Counted from the first letter of the stretch, positions 17,948 to 26,618 are shown. The stretch: DNA of 64,000 bases from Rhizobium sp. SSA_523 (GCF_030435705.1 NZ_CP129381.1:186001-250000), one strand, 5' to 3'. Notes: generated from the sequence alone by a model not told the origin. Made by a program: numbers and translations.

Positions 17948-18568
17948 ATGAATATGGCTAATCCGACTCTCGCATCCGAAAATGCTCGAGAGGATAAGAT
18001 ACACTCGAATCCGCAAAGGCTGGGCGCCCGTCTCAGGCTTGCCCGCCAGACGCGAGGGCTGACCCTGAAGGCGCTTGCCCTTTCCGCCGACTGTTCGGAG
18101 AGCCTGCTCTCGAAGATCGAGAACGGCAAGGCCTCGCCCTCTTTGCCGATGCTGCATCGGCTGGTGCAGGCGCTGGATTGCAATATCGGCTGGATGTTCG
18201 AGGAGACGGATACGGATGAAGGCGTCGTGTTCCGCGCCGGCAAGCGCCCGCTGATGTCGCTCGATCCGCTCAGGCGCGGGGAGGGGATCTCGCTCGAGCG
18301 TGTGATACCCTATTCTCCGGGCCATCTCCTCCAGTGCAATATTCACCATATCGAGGTGGGCGGAGAAAGCGCGGGTCCCATTCAGCATGTCGGTGAGGAG
18401 GTCGGCTATGTGCTCGTCGGCGAGATCGAGTTGATGATCGCCGACAAGACCTTCCGGCTCGCATCCGGCGACAGCTTCGTCTTCAATTCCGAACTGCCGC
18501 ACTGGTACCGCAATATCGGCGGGGAACGCGCATCCATCTTCTGGGTCAACACGCCGCCGACCTTCTGA
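17948..18568 (+). CDS. XRE-family regulator with C-terminal cupin sensor
   Basis: 206-residue cytoplasmic regulator. Residues ~25-80 form the helix-turn-helix (LGARLRLARQTRGLTLKALA, then SESLLSKIENGKASPSL); residues ~110-205 form a cupin barrel (HVGEEVGYVLVGEIELM, GDSFVFNSELPHWYRN) that should bind the inducer. The ATG at 17948 has no clear ribosome site. It sits 115 bp upstream of, and in line with, an eight-gene ABC/catabolic operon that has two dyads over its promoter, so it is most likely the repressor of that operon. Confidence 0.9.
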   Translation: MNMANPTLASENAREDKIHSNPQRLGARLRLARQTRGLTLKALALSADCSESLLSKIENGKASPSLPMLHRLVQALDCNIGWMFEETDTDEGVVFRAGKRPLMSLDPLRRGEGISLERVIPYSPGHLLQCNIHHIEVGGESAGPIQHVGEEVGYVLVGEIELMIADKTFRLASGDSFVFNSELPHWYRNIGGERASIFWVNTPPTF

Positions 18569-18593
18569 GCTCGACACCCGACCGATTTCAAAT

Positions 18594-18627
18594 TCAAGTT
18601 GCTTGACAAGAGTTCAAGTAGCTTGAA
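18594..18627. promoter_or_regulatory. Two identical-arm dyads, probable XRE-cupin operators
   Basis: TCAAG-TTG-CTTGA (18594-18606) and TTCAAG-TAG-CTTGAA (18613-18627) share the same arms and three-base spacer. Their centres are 20 bp apart, about two helical turns, so two dimers would sit on the same face. They cover the -35 region and reach the -10 of the operon promoter, a repressor layout. Confidence 0.75.
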
Positions 18628-18631
18628 TATT
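18603..18631 (+). promoter_or_regulatory. Sigma-70-type promoter of the catabolic operon
   Basis: TTGACA at 18603-18608, then 17 bases, then AATATT at 18626-18631. The -35 is perfect and the -10 is weak. Its overlap with both dyads supports regulation by the upstream XRE-cupin protein. Confidence 0.5.
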
Positions 18632-18683
18632 TCTTCCCGTCAGATCGGTGCCGGAACACGGCGCCATACAAGGGGAACCAAAA

Positions 18684-19625
18684 ATGGGTCGGACTCGCTT
18701 TCTCTTCAGCTGCGCTGCCGCAGCTGCCATGACGCTTTCCATGGGCGTAACGCAGGCGCTCGCAGAAACCTTCGCGCTCGTCACCATCAACCAGCAGGCG
18801 CTGTTCTTCAACCAGATCAACGACGGCGCCACCGCGGCGGCCAAGGCGGCCGGTGCCGAACTGGTGATCTTCAATGCCAATAATGTGCCCTCCGCACAGA
18901 ATGACGCCATCGAGAATTACATCACCCAGAAGGTCGACGGCATCATTCTCGTTGCCATCGATGTCAACGGCGTAAAGCCGGCGATCACGGCGGCCAAGAA
19001 TGCCGGCATCCCGGTCATCGCCATCGATGCGCAGATCCCGGACGGCGACAATATCGCCTTCGTTGGCGTGGACAATACGGCCGCCGGCCGCGAGATCGGC
19101 AAGTTCTTCTCCGACTATGTCAAGAGCGACATGGCAGGCGCTGCCAAGGTCGGCGTCGTCGGTGCGCTGAATTCCTTCATCCAGAACCAGCGTCTCGACG
19201 GCTTCAAGGCAGCCGTTGCGGAGAGCGGACAGAAAGTCGAATTCCTCAACACGGTCGACGGACAGAATGTCCAGGATGTCGCCTTGTCGGCGGCTGAGAA
19301 CCTGATGACGGCCAATCCGGACATGACCGCCCTTTACGCGACCGGCGAGCCGGCGCTGCTCGGCGCAGTATCGGCCGTTGTCAGCCAGGGCAGGACGGAT
19401 TCCATCAAGGTCTTTGGCTGGGACCTGACCAAATCCGCCATTGACGGCATAGATCAGGGCTTCGTCACCGCCGTCATCCAGCAGGATCCGGCCGGTGAGG
19501 GCAAGGCCGCGGTGGAGGCGCTCATGAAGGTGAAGAAGGGCGAAACCATCGACAAAATCATCAACGTCCCCGTTACCATCGTGACGAAGGCGAATGTCGA
19601 TCAGTATCGCGACATGTTCAAATAA
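18684..19625 (+). CDS. Sugar-type ABC transporter substrate-binding protein
   Basis: 313-residue periplasmic binding protein of the ribose-binding (RbsB-like) class. Signal peptide about residues 1-27, ending TQALA. The two-lobe fold shows TINQQALFFNQINDGATAAA, VDGIILVAIDVNGVKPAI, GIPVIAIDAQIPDGDN and VFGWDLTKSAIDGIDQG. First gene of the operon, with AAGGGGAA before the ATG and the promoter/operators just upstream. Such proteins bind pentoses, hexoses or related polyols; which one is not readable from sequence. Confidence 0.9.
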   Translation: MGRTRFLFSCAAAAAMTLSMGVTQALAETFALVTINQQALFFNQINDGATAAAKAAGAELVIFNANNVPSAQNDAIENYITQKVDGIILVAIDVNGVKPAITAAKNAGIPVIAIDAQIPDGDNIAFVGVDNTAAGREIGKFFSDYVKSDMAGAAKVGVVGALNSFIQNQRLDGFKAAVAESGQKVEFLNTVDGQNVQDVALSAAENLMTANPDMTALYATGEPALLGAVSAVVSQGRTDSIKVFGWDLTKSAIDGIDQGFVTAVIQQDPAGEGKAAVEALMKVKKGETIDKIINVPVTIVTKANVDQYRDMFK

Positions 19626-19639
19626 GCCGGACTGCCGCC

Positions 19640-19672
19640 GGCTGCCCGATCTCCGGTACGGGATGGGCAGCC
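19640..19672 (+). other. Hairpin between binding-protein and ATPase genes
   Basis: GGCTGCCC (19640-19647) pairs with GGGCAGCC (19665-19672); the 17-base interior can pair further. No T tract follows, so transcription probably continues. Hairpins at this position commonly stabilise the binding-protein mRNA over the distal genes. Confidence 0.55.
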
Positions 19673-19697
19673 GTCTTCAACGCAAGGGCTATCGAAC

Positions 19698-20495
19698 ATG
19701 AGCGAAACGCATGTCAGCCGCGTCCGCATGACCGGCATTACCAAGCGCTATGGCGCACTCCAATCGCTTGACAATGCTTCCCTGGAGCTGAAGCCGGGAG
19801 AGGTTCTCGGCCTGGTCGGCGACAATGGGGCGGGCAAGTCCACCCTCAGCAAGGTGCTGTCGGGTGCGGTCATTCCCGATAGCGGCACGATCGAAATCGA
19901 TGGAAAACCGGTCTCCTTCACCTCGCCCGCCGATGCGCGCGCCGCCCATATCGAAATGGTCTATCAGGATCTTGCCCTCTGCGACACAATCGATGTCGCC
20001 GGCAATCTTTTTCTGGGGCGTGAGCCCAAGCGTCGCCTGGCCGGTTTTCCCATGCTGGACAAGCGGCTGATGCATGCGCGCGCCCGCGACATGCTCTCCA
20101 ATCTCGGCATTGTCATCCCCGACACCTGGATGAAAGTGGAGAACCTTTCGGGTGGCCAGCGACAATCCATCGCCATCGGGCGGGCTGCCTCCTTCGATCC
20201 CTCCGTGCTGATCATGGACGAACCGACAGCCGCGCTGGCGGTTGCGGAAGTGGAAGCCGTTCTGGAACTGATCCGCACGGTCTCGCGGCGCGGCGTCTCG
20301 GTGATCCTGATCACCCATCGCCTGCAGGATCTCTTCCTCGTTTGCGACAGGATCCAGGTCATGTACGAGGGACGCAATGTCGCCGAGCGGCGGATCGAAG
20401 AGACCAATATCGAAGAGGTCGTCAATCTCATCGTCGGGCGCAAATTTGCCGCCCGTTCTGCGGGCCATCATGCCGAAAGGAACCTCTCCGCATGA
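19698..20495 (+). CDS. Sugar ABC transporter ATP-binding protein (single domain)
   Basis: 265 residues, one ATPase domain. Walker A GDNGAGKST, Q loop MVYQDLALCD, signature LSGGQRQSIAIGRA, Walker B VLIMDEPTAAL, switch HRLQDL. Many carbohydrate-uptake (CUT2) ATPases have two fused domains; this is the short FrcA/XylG-like form. The stop overlaps the permease start (ATGA). Confidence 0.9.
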   Translation: MSETHVSRVRMTGITKRYGALQSLDNASLELKPGEVLGLVGDNGAGKSTLSKVLSGAVIPDSGTIEIDGKPVSFTSPADARAAHIEMVYQDLALCDTIDVAGNLFLGREPKRRLAGFPMLDKRLMHARARDMLSNLGIVIPDTWMKVENLSGGQRQSIAIGRAASFDPSVLIMDEPTAALAVAEVEAVLELIRTVSRRGVSVILITHRLQDLFLVCDRIQVMYEGRNVAERRIEETNIEEVVNLIVGRKFAARSAGHHAERNLSA

Positions 20496-21502
20496 GTTCC
20501 GAACCGAATGCCTATGCCGGCCACGCGCCGCGGATGCGCCAGGCGACCCTTCTCGACAAGATTATCGCCAATGGCGGCGTGATGTCGATCGCGCTGTTCT
20601 TCGTCGTCTGCTGCCTGTTCTTCTCGGTCACGACCAGCGCCTTTTTCTCGACGCCGAACCTGCTCAACATCATTCGACAGTCCGCGCCGCTGTTGATCGT
20701 TGCCGCCGCCATGACCTTCGTGATCACAACGGGAGGCATCGATCTTTCCGTCGGCTCCGTGCTGGCGCTGACGGCAACCCTGTCCGCTGCGGCCCTGCAG
20801 GCCGGCATACCCTGGCCGGCGGCGATCCTCCTGATGCTGCTGCTCGGCGCCCTGGTCGGTGCCATCCAGGGCTATTTCATCGCCTATGAGCGCATTCCGG
20901 CCTTCATCGTCACGCTCGCCGGATTGTCCGTCATACGCGGCTTCGCTCTCCTGATCACCGGCGGATATTCCATTCCCATCGAACCGACCAATCCCTTCGT
21001 ATCGATCGGTCGCGCCTGGGTCTTCGGTGTTCCGGCGCCGGCACTGATCGCAATCGTGGTTCTGGTCATCGCCTATATCGTGTTCAACGAAACGCATCTC
21101 GGCCGCTATGTCACGGGCGTGGGTGCCAACAATGAAGCGACGCGCCGCGCCGGCGTCGATACGAGGCGCATCATCCTGTGGGTCTATGTCCTCTCCGGCA
21201 CCTCGGCGGCCGCGGCCGGGATCATCCTCGCGGCCCGCCTCGGCTCCGGCTCCTCCAATGCCGGGCAAGGTTTCGAACTGGATGTCATTGCGGCCGTGGT
21301 TCTGGGCGGCACCAGCCTATTCGGCGGCCGTGGATCGCTGACGGGCACAATTCTCGGGGCGCTCACCGTCGCTGTGCTGGCGAATGGATTGATCCTCTCG
21401 CATCTGTCGCCATTCTTCACGCCGATCGTGACCGGTCTGATCATCCTGGTGGCCATCTGGCTCAACTTCCGCCTCTTCCGGGGCGGCGCGAGAGGTCGCT
21501 GA
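20492..21502 (+). CDS. Sugar ABC transporter permease
   Basis: 336-residue inner-membrane permease of the RbsC type with about eight to ten hydrophobic helices. Typical segments are FVITTGGIDLSVGSVLALT, IPAFIVTLAGLSVIRGFALL and the coupling helix region GVGANNEATRRAGVDTRR. The ATG at 20492 overlaps the ATPase stop by four bases. It forms the transmembrane part of the importer with the two preceding gene products. Confidence 0.92.
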   Translation: MSSEPNAYAGHAPRMRQATLLDKIIANGGVMSIALFFVVCCLFFSVTTSAFFSTPNLLNIIRQSAPLLIVAAAMTFVITTGGIDLSVGSVLALTATLSAAALQAGIPWPAAILLMLLLGALVGAIQGYFIAYERIPAFIVTLAGLSVIRGFALLITGGYSIPIEPTNPFVSIGRAWVFGVPAPALIAIVVLVIAYIVFNETHLGRYVTGVGANNEATRRAGVDTRRIILWVYVLSGTSAAAAGIILAARLGSGSSNAGQGFELDVIAAVVLGGTSLFGGRGSLTGTILGALTVAVLANGLILSHLSPFFTPIVTGLIILVAIWLNFRLFRGGARGR

Positions 21503-21503
21503 A

Positions 21504-22595
21504 ATGCTCGATCATCTGTTTGCCGACAAGCCCCGGCAGCGCCAGCCGATCGGCGTTCGATCGGGATGCGCCATGACCGTGACGGGTCCGGTTGCGGTGG
21601 ATGATCTCGGCGTGACGCTGATGCACGAGCATATCTTCCTCGACGGCGCCAGCAGCTGGATCTGCCCCTGCCATCCGGACGAGAAGGCTATTGCCGAGCA
21701 GAAGGTGACGATCGACATCATCGGCGAGCTGCGCATGAACCCTTACATGAACCACGACAATGTCTCACTGGACGATGGCGATCTTGCGCTCAGCGAGCTC
21801 AGCCGGTTCCAGGCGCTTGGCGGCTGCACCGTGGTGGAAACGACCAATTTCGGCATCGGCCGCGATGCCGAGGGTCTGGCCCGGATCGCGCGAATGTCCG
21901 GACTTCGCATCGTCATGGGCACGGGCTTCTATCTTGAGCACACCCATCCCGATTGGCTGAAGGCGATGGATGTCGATGCTGTGACGGAATTCATCGTCAA
22001 CGATGTCGGCGGGGGCGATACGCAGCCCGAAATCATGGTCGGCATTATCGGCGAGGTGGGTGTCAGCCGGCATTTCACTGCGGAAGAGGAAAAATCGCTT
22101 CGGGCCTCGGCGCGCGCTTCGCGCCTGACCGGGCTGCCGCTCTCCATCCATCTGCCGGGCTGGGAGCGGCTGGCGCATCGTGTGCTCGATGTCGTCGAAG
22201 AGGAGGGGGCGGATCTGCGCCACACCGTTCTCTGCCACATGAACCCCAGCCATAACGACCTCGACTACCAGACAGCGCTCGCACGTCGTGGCGCCTTCCT
22301 CGAATATGACATGATCGGCATGGACTATTACTATGCCGATCAGGATGCACAGTCGCCTTCCGACGAAGAGAATGCCCGGGCCATTGCGGCGCTTGTCGAG
22401 CGCGGCTTCGCCGACCGGCTGCTTTTGTCGCAGGACGTGTTCCTGAAGATCATGCTCACGCGCTATGGCGGCTTCGGCTACGGCTATATCCTCAAGCATT
22501 TCCTGCCGCGCCTGAAGCGTCACGGCGTCGAACAGGCCGCCATCGACCAGATGCTGGTCGACAATCCAAAATCCGTCTTTTCCGCCGGCTGCTGA
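21504..22595 (+). CDS. Phosphotriesterase-family metal hydrolase
   Basis: 363-residue TIM-barrel amidohydrolase. Metal ligands in order: MHEH (HxH of strand 1), a glutamate in IIGEVGVS at the position where classical phosphotriesterases carry a carboxylated lysine, SIHLPG, LCHMNPSH and the aspartate of LLSQDV. The glutamate bridge is the phosphotriesterase-homology (PHP) form. Relatives in sugar operons hydrolyse lactones or sugar esters rather than organophosphates, so a lactonase step is the best guess. It starts two bases after the permease stop. Confidence 0.88.
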   Translation: MLDHLFADKPRQRQPIGVRSGCAMTVTGPVAVDDLGVTLMHEHIFLDGASSWICPCHPDEKAIAEQKVTIDIIGELRMNPYMNHDNVSLDDGDLALSELSRFQALGGCTVVETTNFGIGRDAEGLARIARMSGLRIVMGTGFYLEHTHPDWLKAMDVDAVTEFIVNDVGGGDTQPEIMVGIIGEVGVSRHFTAEEEKSLRASARASRLTGLPLSIHLPGWERLAHRVLDVVEEEGADLRHTVLCHMNPSHNDLDYQTALARRGAFLEYDMIGMDYYYADQDAQSPSDEENARAIAALVERGFADRLLLSQDVFLKIMLTRYGGFGYGYILKHFLPRLKRHGVEQAAIDQMLVDNPKSVFSAGC

Positions 22596-22621
22596 GCACC
22601 GGTATCCTTCAAGGAGTTTCC

Positions 22622-23386
22622 ATGACCAAGAAGAAAGTGCTGCTGGCCGGGGAATCCTGGGTTTCCACGGCAACCCATATCAAGGGTTTCGACCAGTTTC
22701 CCACTGTCACCTATCACACCGGCGCCGATGAACTTCTAAGGGCGCTGAAGGACAGCCCCTTCGACGTGACCTTCATGCCGGCCCATGAGGCGCAGCGGGA
22801 TTTCCCCTCGACCCTGGAAGGCCTGCAGGCCTATGACGCTGTCATCCTGTCGGATATCGGCGCCAACACGCTCCTCCTGCATCCGGACACCTGGATCCAT
22901 TCGCGCAGGACCCCAAACCGGCTGAAGCTCATCAAGGACTACGTCGAAAAGGGCGGCGCACTCCTGATGTTCGGCGGCTATTATTCCTTCCAGGGCATCA
23001 ATGGCGGCGCGCGGTACCGCAACACGCCTGTCGAGGAGGTCTTGCCCGTTTCCTGCCTGCCGGTGGACGACCGCGTCGAGGTTCCGGAGGGATTCACGCC
23101 CGTCATCACCGGCAATGCAGGCCATCCGATCCTGAGCGGTCTGCCGGGCGAGTTTCCGTACCTGCTCGGCTTCAACGAGGTGACGCTGAAAGACGGCGCG
23201 GAACTGCTGATGAGCGTCTCGACCGAGTATCGCTCCCTGCCGCTCCTGGTGACCGGCACCTACGGCAAAGGCCGCACCGTGGTGTGGACCTCGGATGTCG
23301 GCCCGCACTGGCTGCCGCCGGAATTCATCGCCTGGCATGGTTACGGCCCGCTGTTTCAACAAATGCTCACCTGGGCCACGGACTGA
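22622..23386 (+). CDS. Glutamine-amidotransferase-like (PF07090 type) protein
   Basis: 254 residues, cytoplasmic. The flavodoxin-like class I amidotransferase fold is visible (KKVLLAGESWV, YDAVILSDIGANTLLL, LKLIKDYVEKGGALLMFGGYYSFQG, YGKGRTVVWTSDVGPHW), but the nucleophilic cysteine elbow of true amidotransferases is missing: the FGGYYSFQG segment has no Cys. It resembles the uncharacterised cytosolic family found with sugar and trehalose genes. AAGGAG precedes the ATG by seven bases. Its reaction in this operon is unknown. Confidence 0.8.
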   Translation: MTKKKVLLAGESWVSTATHIKGFDQFPTVTYHTGADELLRALKDSPFDVTFMPAHEAQRDFPSTLEGLQAYDAVILSDIGANTLLLHPDTWIHSRRTPNRLKLIKDYVEKGGALLMFGGYYSFQGINGGARYRNTPVEEVLPVSCLPVDDRVEVPEGFTPVITGNAGHPILSGLPGEFPYLLGFNEVTLKDGAELLMSVSTEYRSLPLLVTGTYGKGRTVVWTSDVGPHWLPPEFIAWHGYGPLFQQMLTWATD

Positions 23387-23395
23387 TTGTCATCC

Positions 23396-24337
23396 ATGAC
23401 CGTTCACGTTGTCGGCAATGTCTGCGTTGACACCGCTTTTCGCCTGGAGCGCCTGCCGTGTCCGGGGGAAACCCTGAATGCCATCGCCACCACCGAAGGT
23501 CTGGGCGGCAAAGGCGCAAATCAGGCGGTGGCCGCCGCGCGCGCCGGTGCCAGCGTCACCTTCTGGGGAGCGGTTGGCAAAGATGCGGCCGCCGACAGGA
23601 TGCTGGCGCTTCTGTCGGCGGAGCTTTCCGATGTGAAGCTGTCGCGGTTCGACCTGCCGAGCGACCATTCCGTGATCCTGGTCGATGGCAAGGGAGAAAA
23701 TCTCATCGTGACCGCAGCGGCCTGCGCCTTCGCCTTCCATCCGTCCGCCGAAGGCGTGCTGGCGAGAACGTGGAAGAGCGGTGACTGCCTTCTGATGCAG
23801 GGGAATCTCTGCGTCGAAGAGACAGCCTCCTGCCTGCTGCAGGCGCGGGCAGCGGGGCTGTTTACCATCCTCAATCCGAGCCCGCTGCCGCCATCCACTC
23901 TGGACCTTTCGGCGGTCTCTCTGCTGATCGCCAACCGGCTGGAGGCGGAAGCCCTGGCCGGCACGAGCGATCCGGCTGCGGCGGCCGAGCGGCTCTCTGC
24001 CATGGGCGCGGGCCAGGTCGTGATCACCCTTGGCGGAGAGGGCGCGCTGGTGCATGACGGTGAACGCTGCTTTGCGGTGGACGCTTCCAGGGTTGACGTG
24101 ATCGACACCAGCGGAGCCGGCGACTGTTTTGCCGGCGTACTTTCTGGTGCATTGGCCGGTACATTGGCCGGTACATTAGCCGGTCAGCACCGCGGCGCCA
24201 TGCCGCTCGAACGGGCGGTACGACTTGCAACAGCGGCGGCAGGTCTTTCTGTCGGCCGTCTCGGCACGCTTGCCGCCATTCCCACCGGGGCGGAAATCTC
24301 CGCCCTTGCCCTATCCCAGACATCGGACACTGCGTGA
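23396..24337 (+). CDS. PfkB-family carbohydrate kinase (ribokinase-like)
   Basis: 313 residues. Family signatures: GGKGANQAVAAARAGA near the N terminus, NPSPLPP, LLIANRLEAEAL, and the catalytic DTSGAGDCFAGVLSGALAG with the aspartate base. ATP is expected to phosphorylate a sugar or nucleoside imported by the ABC system. I use ATG 23396; a TTG nine bases earlier, directly after the previous stop, is possible. A 12-bp in-frame tandem repeat directly follows the GAGD motif and lengthens that loop. Confidence 0.9.
   Translation: MTVHVVGNVCVDTAFRLERLPCPGETLNAIATTEGLGGKGANQAVAAARAGASVTFWGAVGKDAAADRMLALLSAELSDVKLSRFDLPSDHSVILVDGKGENLIVTAAACAFAFHPSAEGVLARTWKSGDCLLMQGNLCVEETASCLLQARAAGLFTILNPSPLPPSTLDLSAVSLLIANRLEAEALAGTSDPAAAAERLSAMGAGQVVITLGGEGALVHDGERCFAVDASRVDVIDTSGAGDCFAGVLSGALAGTLAGTLAGQHRGAMPLERAVRLATAAAGLSVGRLGTLAAIPTGAEISALALSQTSDTA
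24146..24181 (+). repeat. In-frame 12-bp tandem repeat in the kinase gene
   Basis: Three units starting at 24146, 24158 and 24170 encode GALA, GTLA, GTLA. Units two and three differ by one base. The insert lies just after the catalytic GAGD motif. Slippage here would add or remove four residues without shifting the frame. Confidence 0.85.
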
Positions 24338-25176
24338 ACGCCATGAGCAAACCCATCGGACGCCAGGATAATGCGATCTTGAAGACCCTCTTCGGCCGGG
24401 ACAAACCCATCATCGGCGTCGTGCATCTCATGCCTCTGCCGGGTGCACCGCGCTATGACGATGAAGGCGTGGCAGCCATCTACGATCGTGGTCTGTCGGA
24501 CGCCAAGGCCTATCTATCGGGCGGCTGCGATGCGGTGATCATTGAAAACCATGGGGACGTTCCCTTTTCAAAGCCGGACGATATCGGCCACGAAACCACC
24601 GCCCATATGGCGGTTATCGCCGATCGCATCCGCCGTGAACTGGGCCGGCCCATCGGCATCAATGTGCTCGCCAATGCCGCCATTCCCGCTCTGGCGATCG
24701 CCTCCGCCGCCTCCGCCGCCTTCATCCGCGTCAATCAATGGGCCAATGCCTATGTCGCCAATGAAGGCATTGTCGAGGGCGAATCGGCCCGCGCCATGCG
24801 CTACCGCGCCCATCTGCGGGCCAGGGGGATCCGCATCTTCGCCGACGCACATGTCAAGCACGGCGCCCATGCGATCGTCGGCGACCGGCCGGTCGAGGAA
24901 CAGGTGAAGGATCTCGTCTTCTTCGACGCCAATGTCGTCATCGCCACCGGCCAGCGAACCGGACATGCGGCCGATCTGGAATATATCCGGATGATCAAGG
25001 AGGCGGCGTCGCTGCCCACCCTCGTCGGCAGCGGCGTGACTGACGAGAATGCAAACGACATCCTGTCCGTCGCGGACGGCGTCATCATTGCAAGCGCGCT
25101 GAAATATGACGGGGTCTGGTGGAATGCCGTCGAGCCGGAGCGGGTCACGCGTTTCATTGCAGGCCTTGATCGATGA
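24334..25176 (+). CDS. BtpA/SgcQ-family TIM-barrel protein
   Basis: 280 residues of the BtpA/SgcQ family: opening IIGVVHLMPLPGAPRY, then AVIIENHGDVPF, GINVLANAAIPALAIA, FIRVNQWANAYVANEG and LVGSGVTDENANDILSVADG. The family is named for a cyanobacterial photosystem I factor, but operon members such as SgcQ sit in sugar pathways; the reaction is not established. The final GSGVT phosphate-binding-like loop suggests a phosphorylated substrate, fitting a step after the PfkB kinase. The GTG at 24334 overlaps the kinase stop; ATG 24343 is an alternative start. Confidence 0.85.
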   Translation: MNAMSKPIGRQDNAILKTLFGRDKPIIGVVHLMPLPGAPRYDDEGVAAIYDRGLSDAKAYLSGGCDAVIIENHGDVPFSKPDDIGHETTAHMAVIADRIRRELGRPIGINVLANAAIPALAIASAASAAFIRVNQWANAYVANEGIVEGESARAMRYRAHLRARGIRIFADAHVKHGAHAIVGDRPVEEQVKDLVFFDANVVIATGQRTGHAADLEYIRMIKEAASLPTLVGSGVTDENANDILSVADGVIIASALKYDGVWWNAVEPERVTRFIAGLDR

Positions 25177-26447
25177 GCCGCGCGCCGCAGGTTGACGGCG
25201 CCCGCCTGCTGCGGTCTCTGGCGGAGTTCGCGAAGATCGGCGCCACGCCTGCCGGTGGGGTGAACCGCCAGGCCCTGACGCCGGAGGATCGGGCGGCACG
25301 GCGACTTCTGGCTGAACGGGCGCTGGCCCGCGGTTTCTCGCTCCATCAGGACGCGGCGGCCAATCTTTTCATTCGGCGCGAGGGGTATGATGCGAGCTTG
25401 TCGCCGGTGCTGATCGGCAGCCATCTTGACAGCCAGCCGACGGGCGGGCGCTTCGATGGTGCGCTCGGCACGCTCAGCGCCTTTGAGGCATTGGAGGCGC
25501 TGGCGGATGCGCAGCACCCCACGCGGCGCGCGGTGGAAGTGGTGGCCTTCACCAATGAAGAGGGCAGCCGCTTTGCGCCGGGCTGCATGGGGTCCATGGC
25601 CTTTGCCGGCGCCGGTTCGGTCAGCGATTGGCGCTCGGCATCGGCCCCCGACGGCAAGCGTCTGGAAAATGAGCTCGCCGCGACATTGTCGGCGCTGCCC
25701 GAGGCCCGGTTACGGGAGCGGCAGCCGCCCCTCTTCGCCTTCGTCGAGCTGCATATCGAGCAAGGCCCGATCCTCGAACGCGAAGCTGTGCCGATCGGGG
25801 TGGTGACGGGCGTGCAGGGAACGAGATGGCTCGAAGTCGCCTTTACCGGCGATGCGGCCCATGCCGGCACGACGCCGCGAGAGTTCCGCAAGGATGCCAT
25901 GGCCGCCGCCGCCTCTGCTATCGCCGTCCTGCAGGCTGAAATCATGCCGGTCGATCCACAGGCGCGGCTGACGGTCGGGCGTCTCGCGGTCGAACCGGGT
26001 TCGATCAATGTCGTCGCAAGCCATGTCACTTTCACGGTCGATATCCGCCATCCGGATCCGATGGCCCTGGCAGAGCTGGAAAGCCGCGTCCGGCGCGTCT
26101 GCGCCCAGTCAGGCGAGACATGGGGATGCGGCCTTGCAATCGAGCGGCGTCTCGATATGGCTCCCGGCCAGTTCGCTCCATCCATCACCCGGACAATCGA
26201 GGCCGCCTGTGACCGGCTGGGCATTGCCAGCCGCAGGATGATTTCCGGTGCCTTTCACGATGCTTTGTTCATCAGCCGTGTCGCGCCGAGCGCCATGATC
26301 TTCGTGCCGTGCCTCAACGGCATCAGTCATAACGAGGCGGAATTCGTGTCTGACGAGCATGTCGTCCTGGGCGCCCGCGCAATGCTGCAGGTGGTTCTCG
26401 ATCTGGCCGATCGGCGGGAAGTGTCGCTCGCCGACCACCAAGGCTGA
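25173..26447 (+). CDS. M20-type metallo-amidohydrolase (carbamoylase-like)
   Basis: 424 residues of the hydantoinase/carbamoylase branch (N-carbamoyl-amino-acid hydrolase, ureidopropionase, allantoate amidohydrolase). Metal ligands: SHLDS, GGRFDGALG, TNEEGSRF, ELHIEQGP and SHNEAEF. The dimerisation insert contains the GDAAHAGTTP motif. It overlaps the BtpA-like gene by four bases (ATGA) and is the last gene of the operon. Presence of a C-N hydrolase suggests the imported compound carries nitrogen (inference). Confidence 0.88.
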   Translation: MSRAPQVDGARLLRSLAEFAKIGATPAGGVNRQALTPEDRAARRLLAERALARGFSLHQDAAANLFIRREGYDASLSPVLIGSHLDSQPTGGRFDGALGTLSAFEALEALADAQHPTRRAVEVVAFTNEEGSRFAPGCMGSMAFAGAGSVSDWRSASAPDGKRLENELAATLSALPEARLRERQPPLFAFVELHIEQGPILEREAVPIGVVTGVQGTRWLEVAFTGDAAHAGTTPREFRKDAMAAAASAIAVLQAEIMPVDPQARLTVGRLAVEPGSINVVASHVTFTVDIRHPDPMALAELESRVRRVCAQSGETWGCGLAIERRLDMAPGQFAPSITRTIEAACDRLGIASRRMISGAFHDALFISRVAPSAMIFVPCLNGISHNEAEFVSDEHVVLGARAMLQVVLDLADRREVSLADHQG

Positions 26448-26618
26448 AGGCCGGACCACGCGTCGAAATCTGCAGCCAGAATGGGCGCCTGCCAGGTTCC
26501 GGAAGGCTTGCACCTTGCAAGCGCAGGCCCGACCCTCCACATTGTTTGTGCAGTGCAGCAACATATCGGCCCACCGGCGCGTTAATGTGTGCGGCGCGGC
26601 AATTCAAAGGATAATGCG

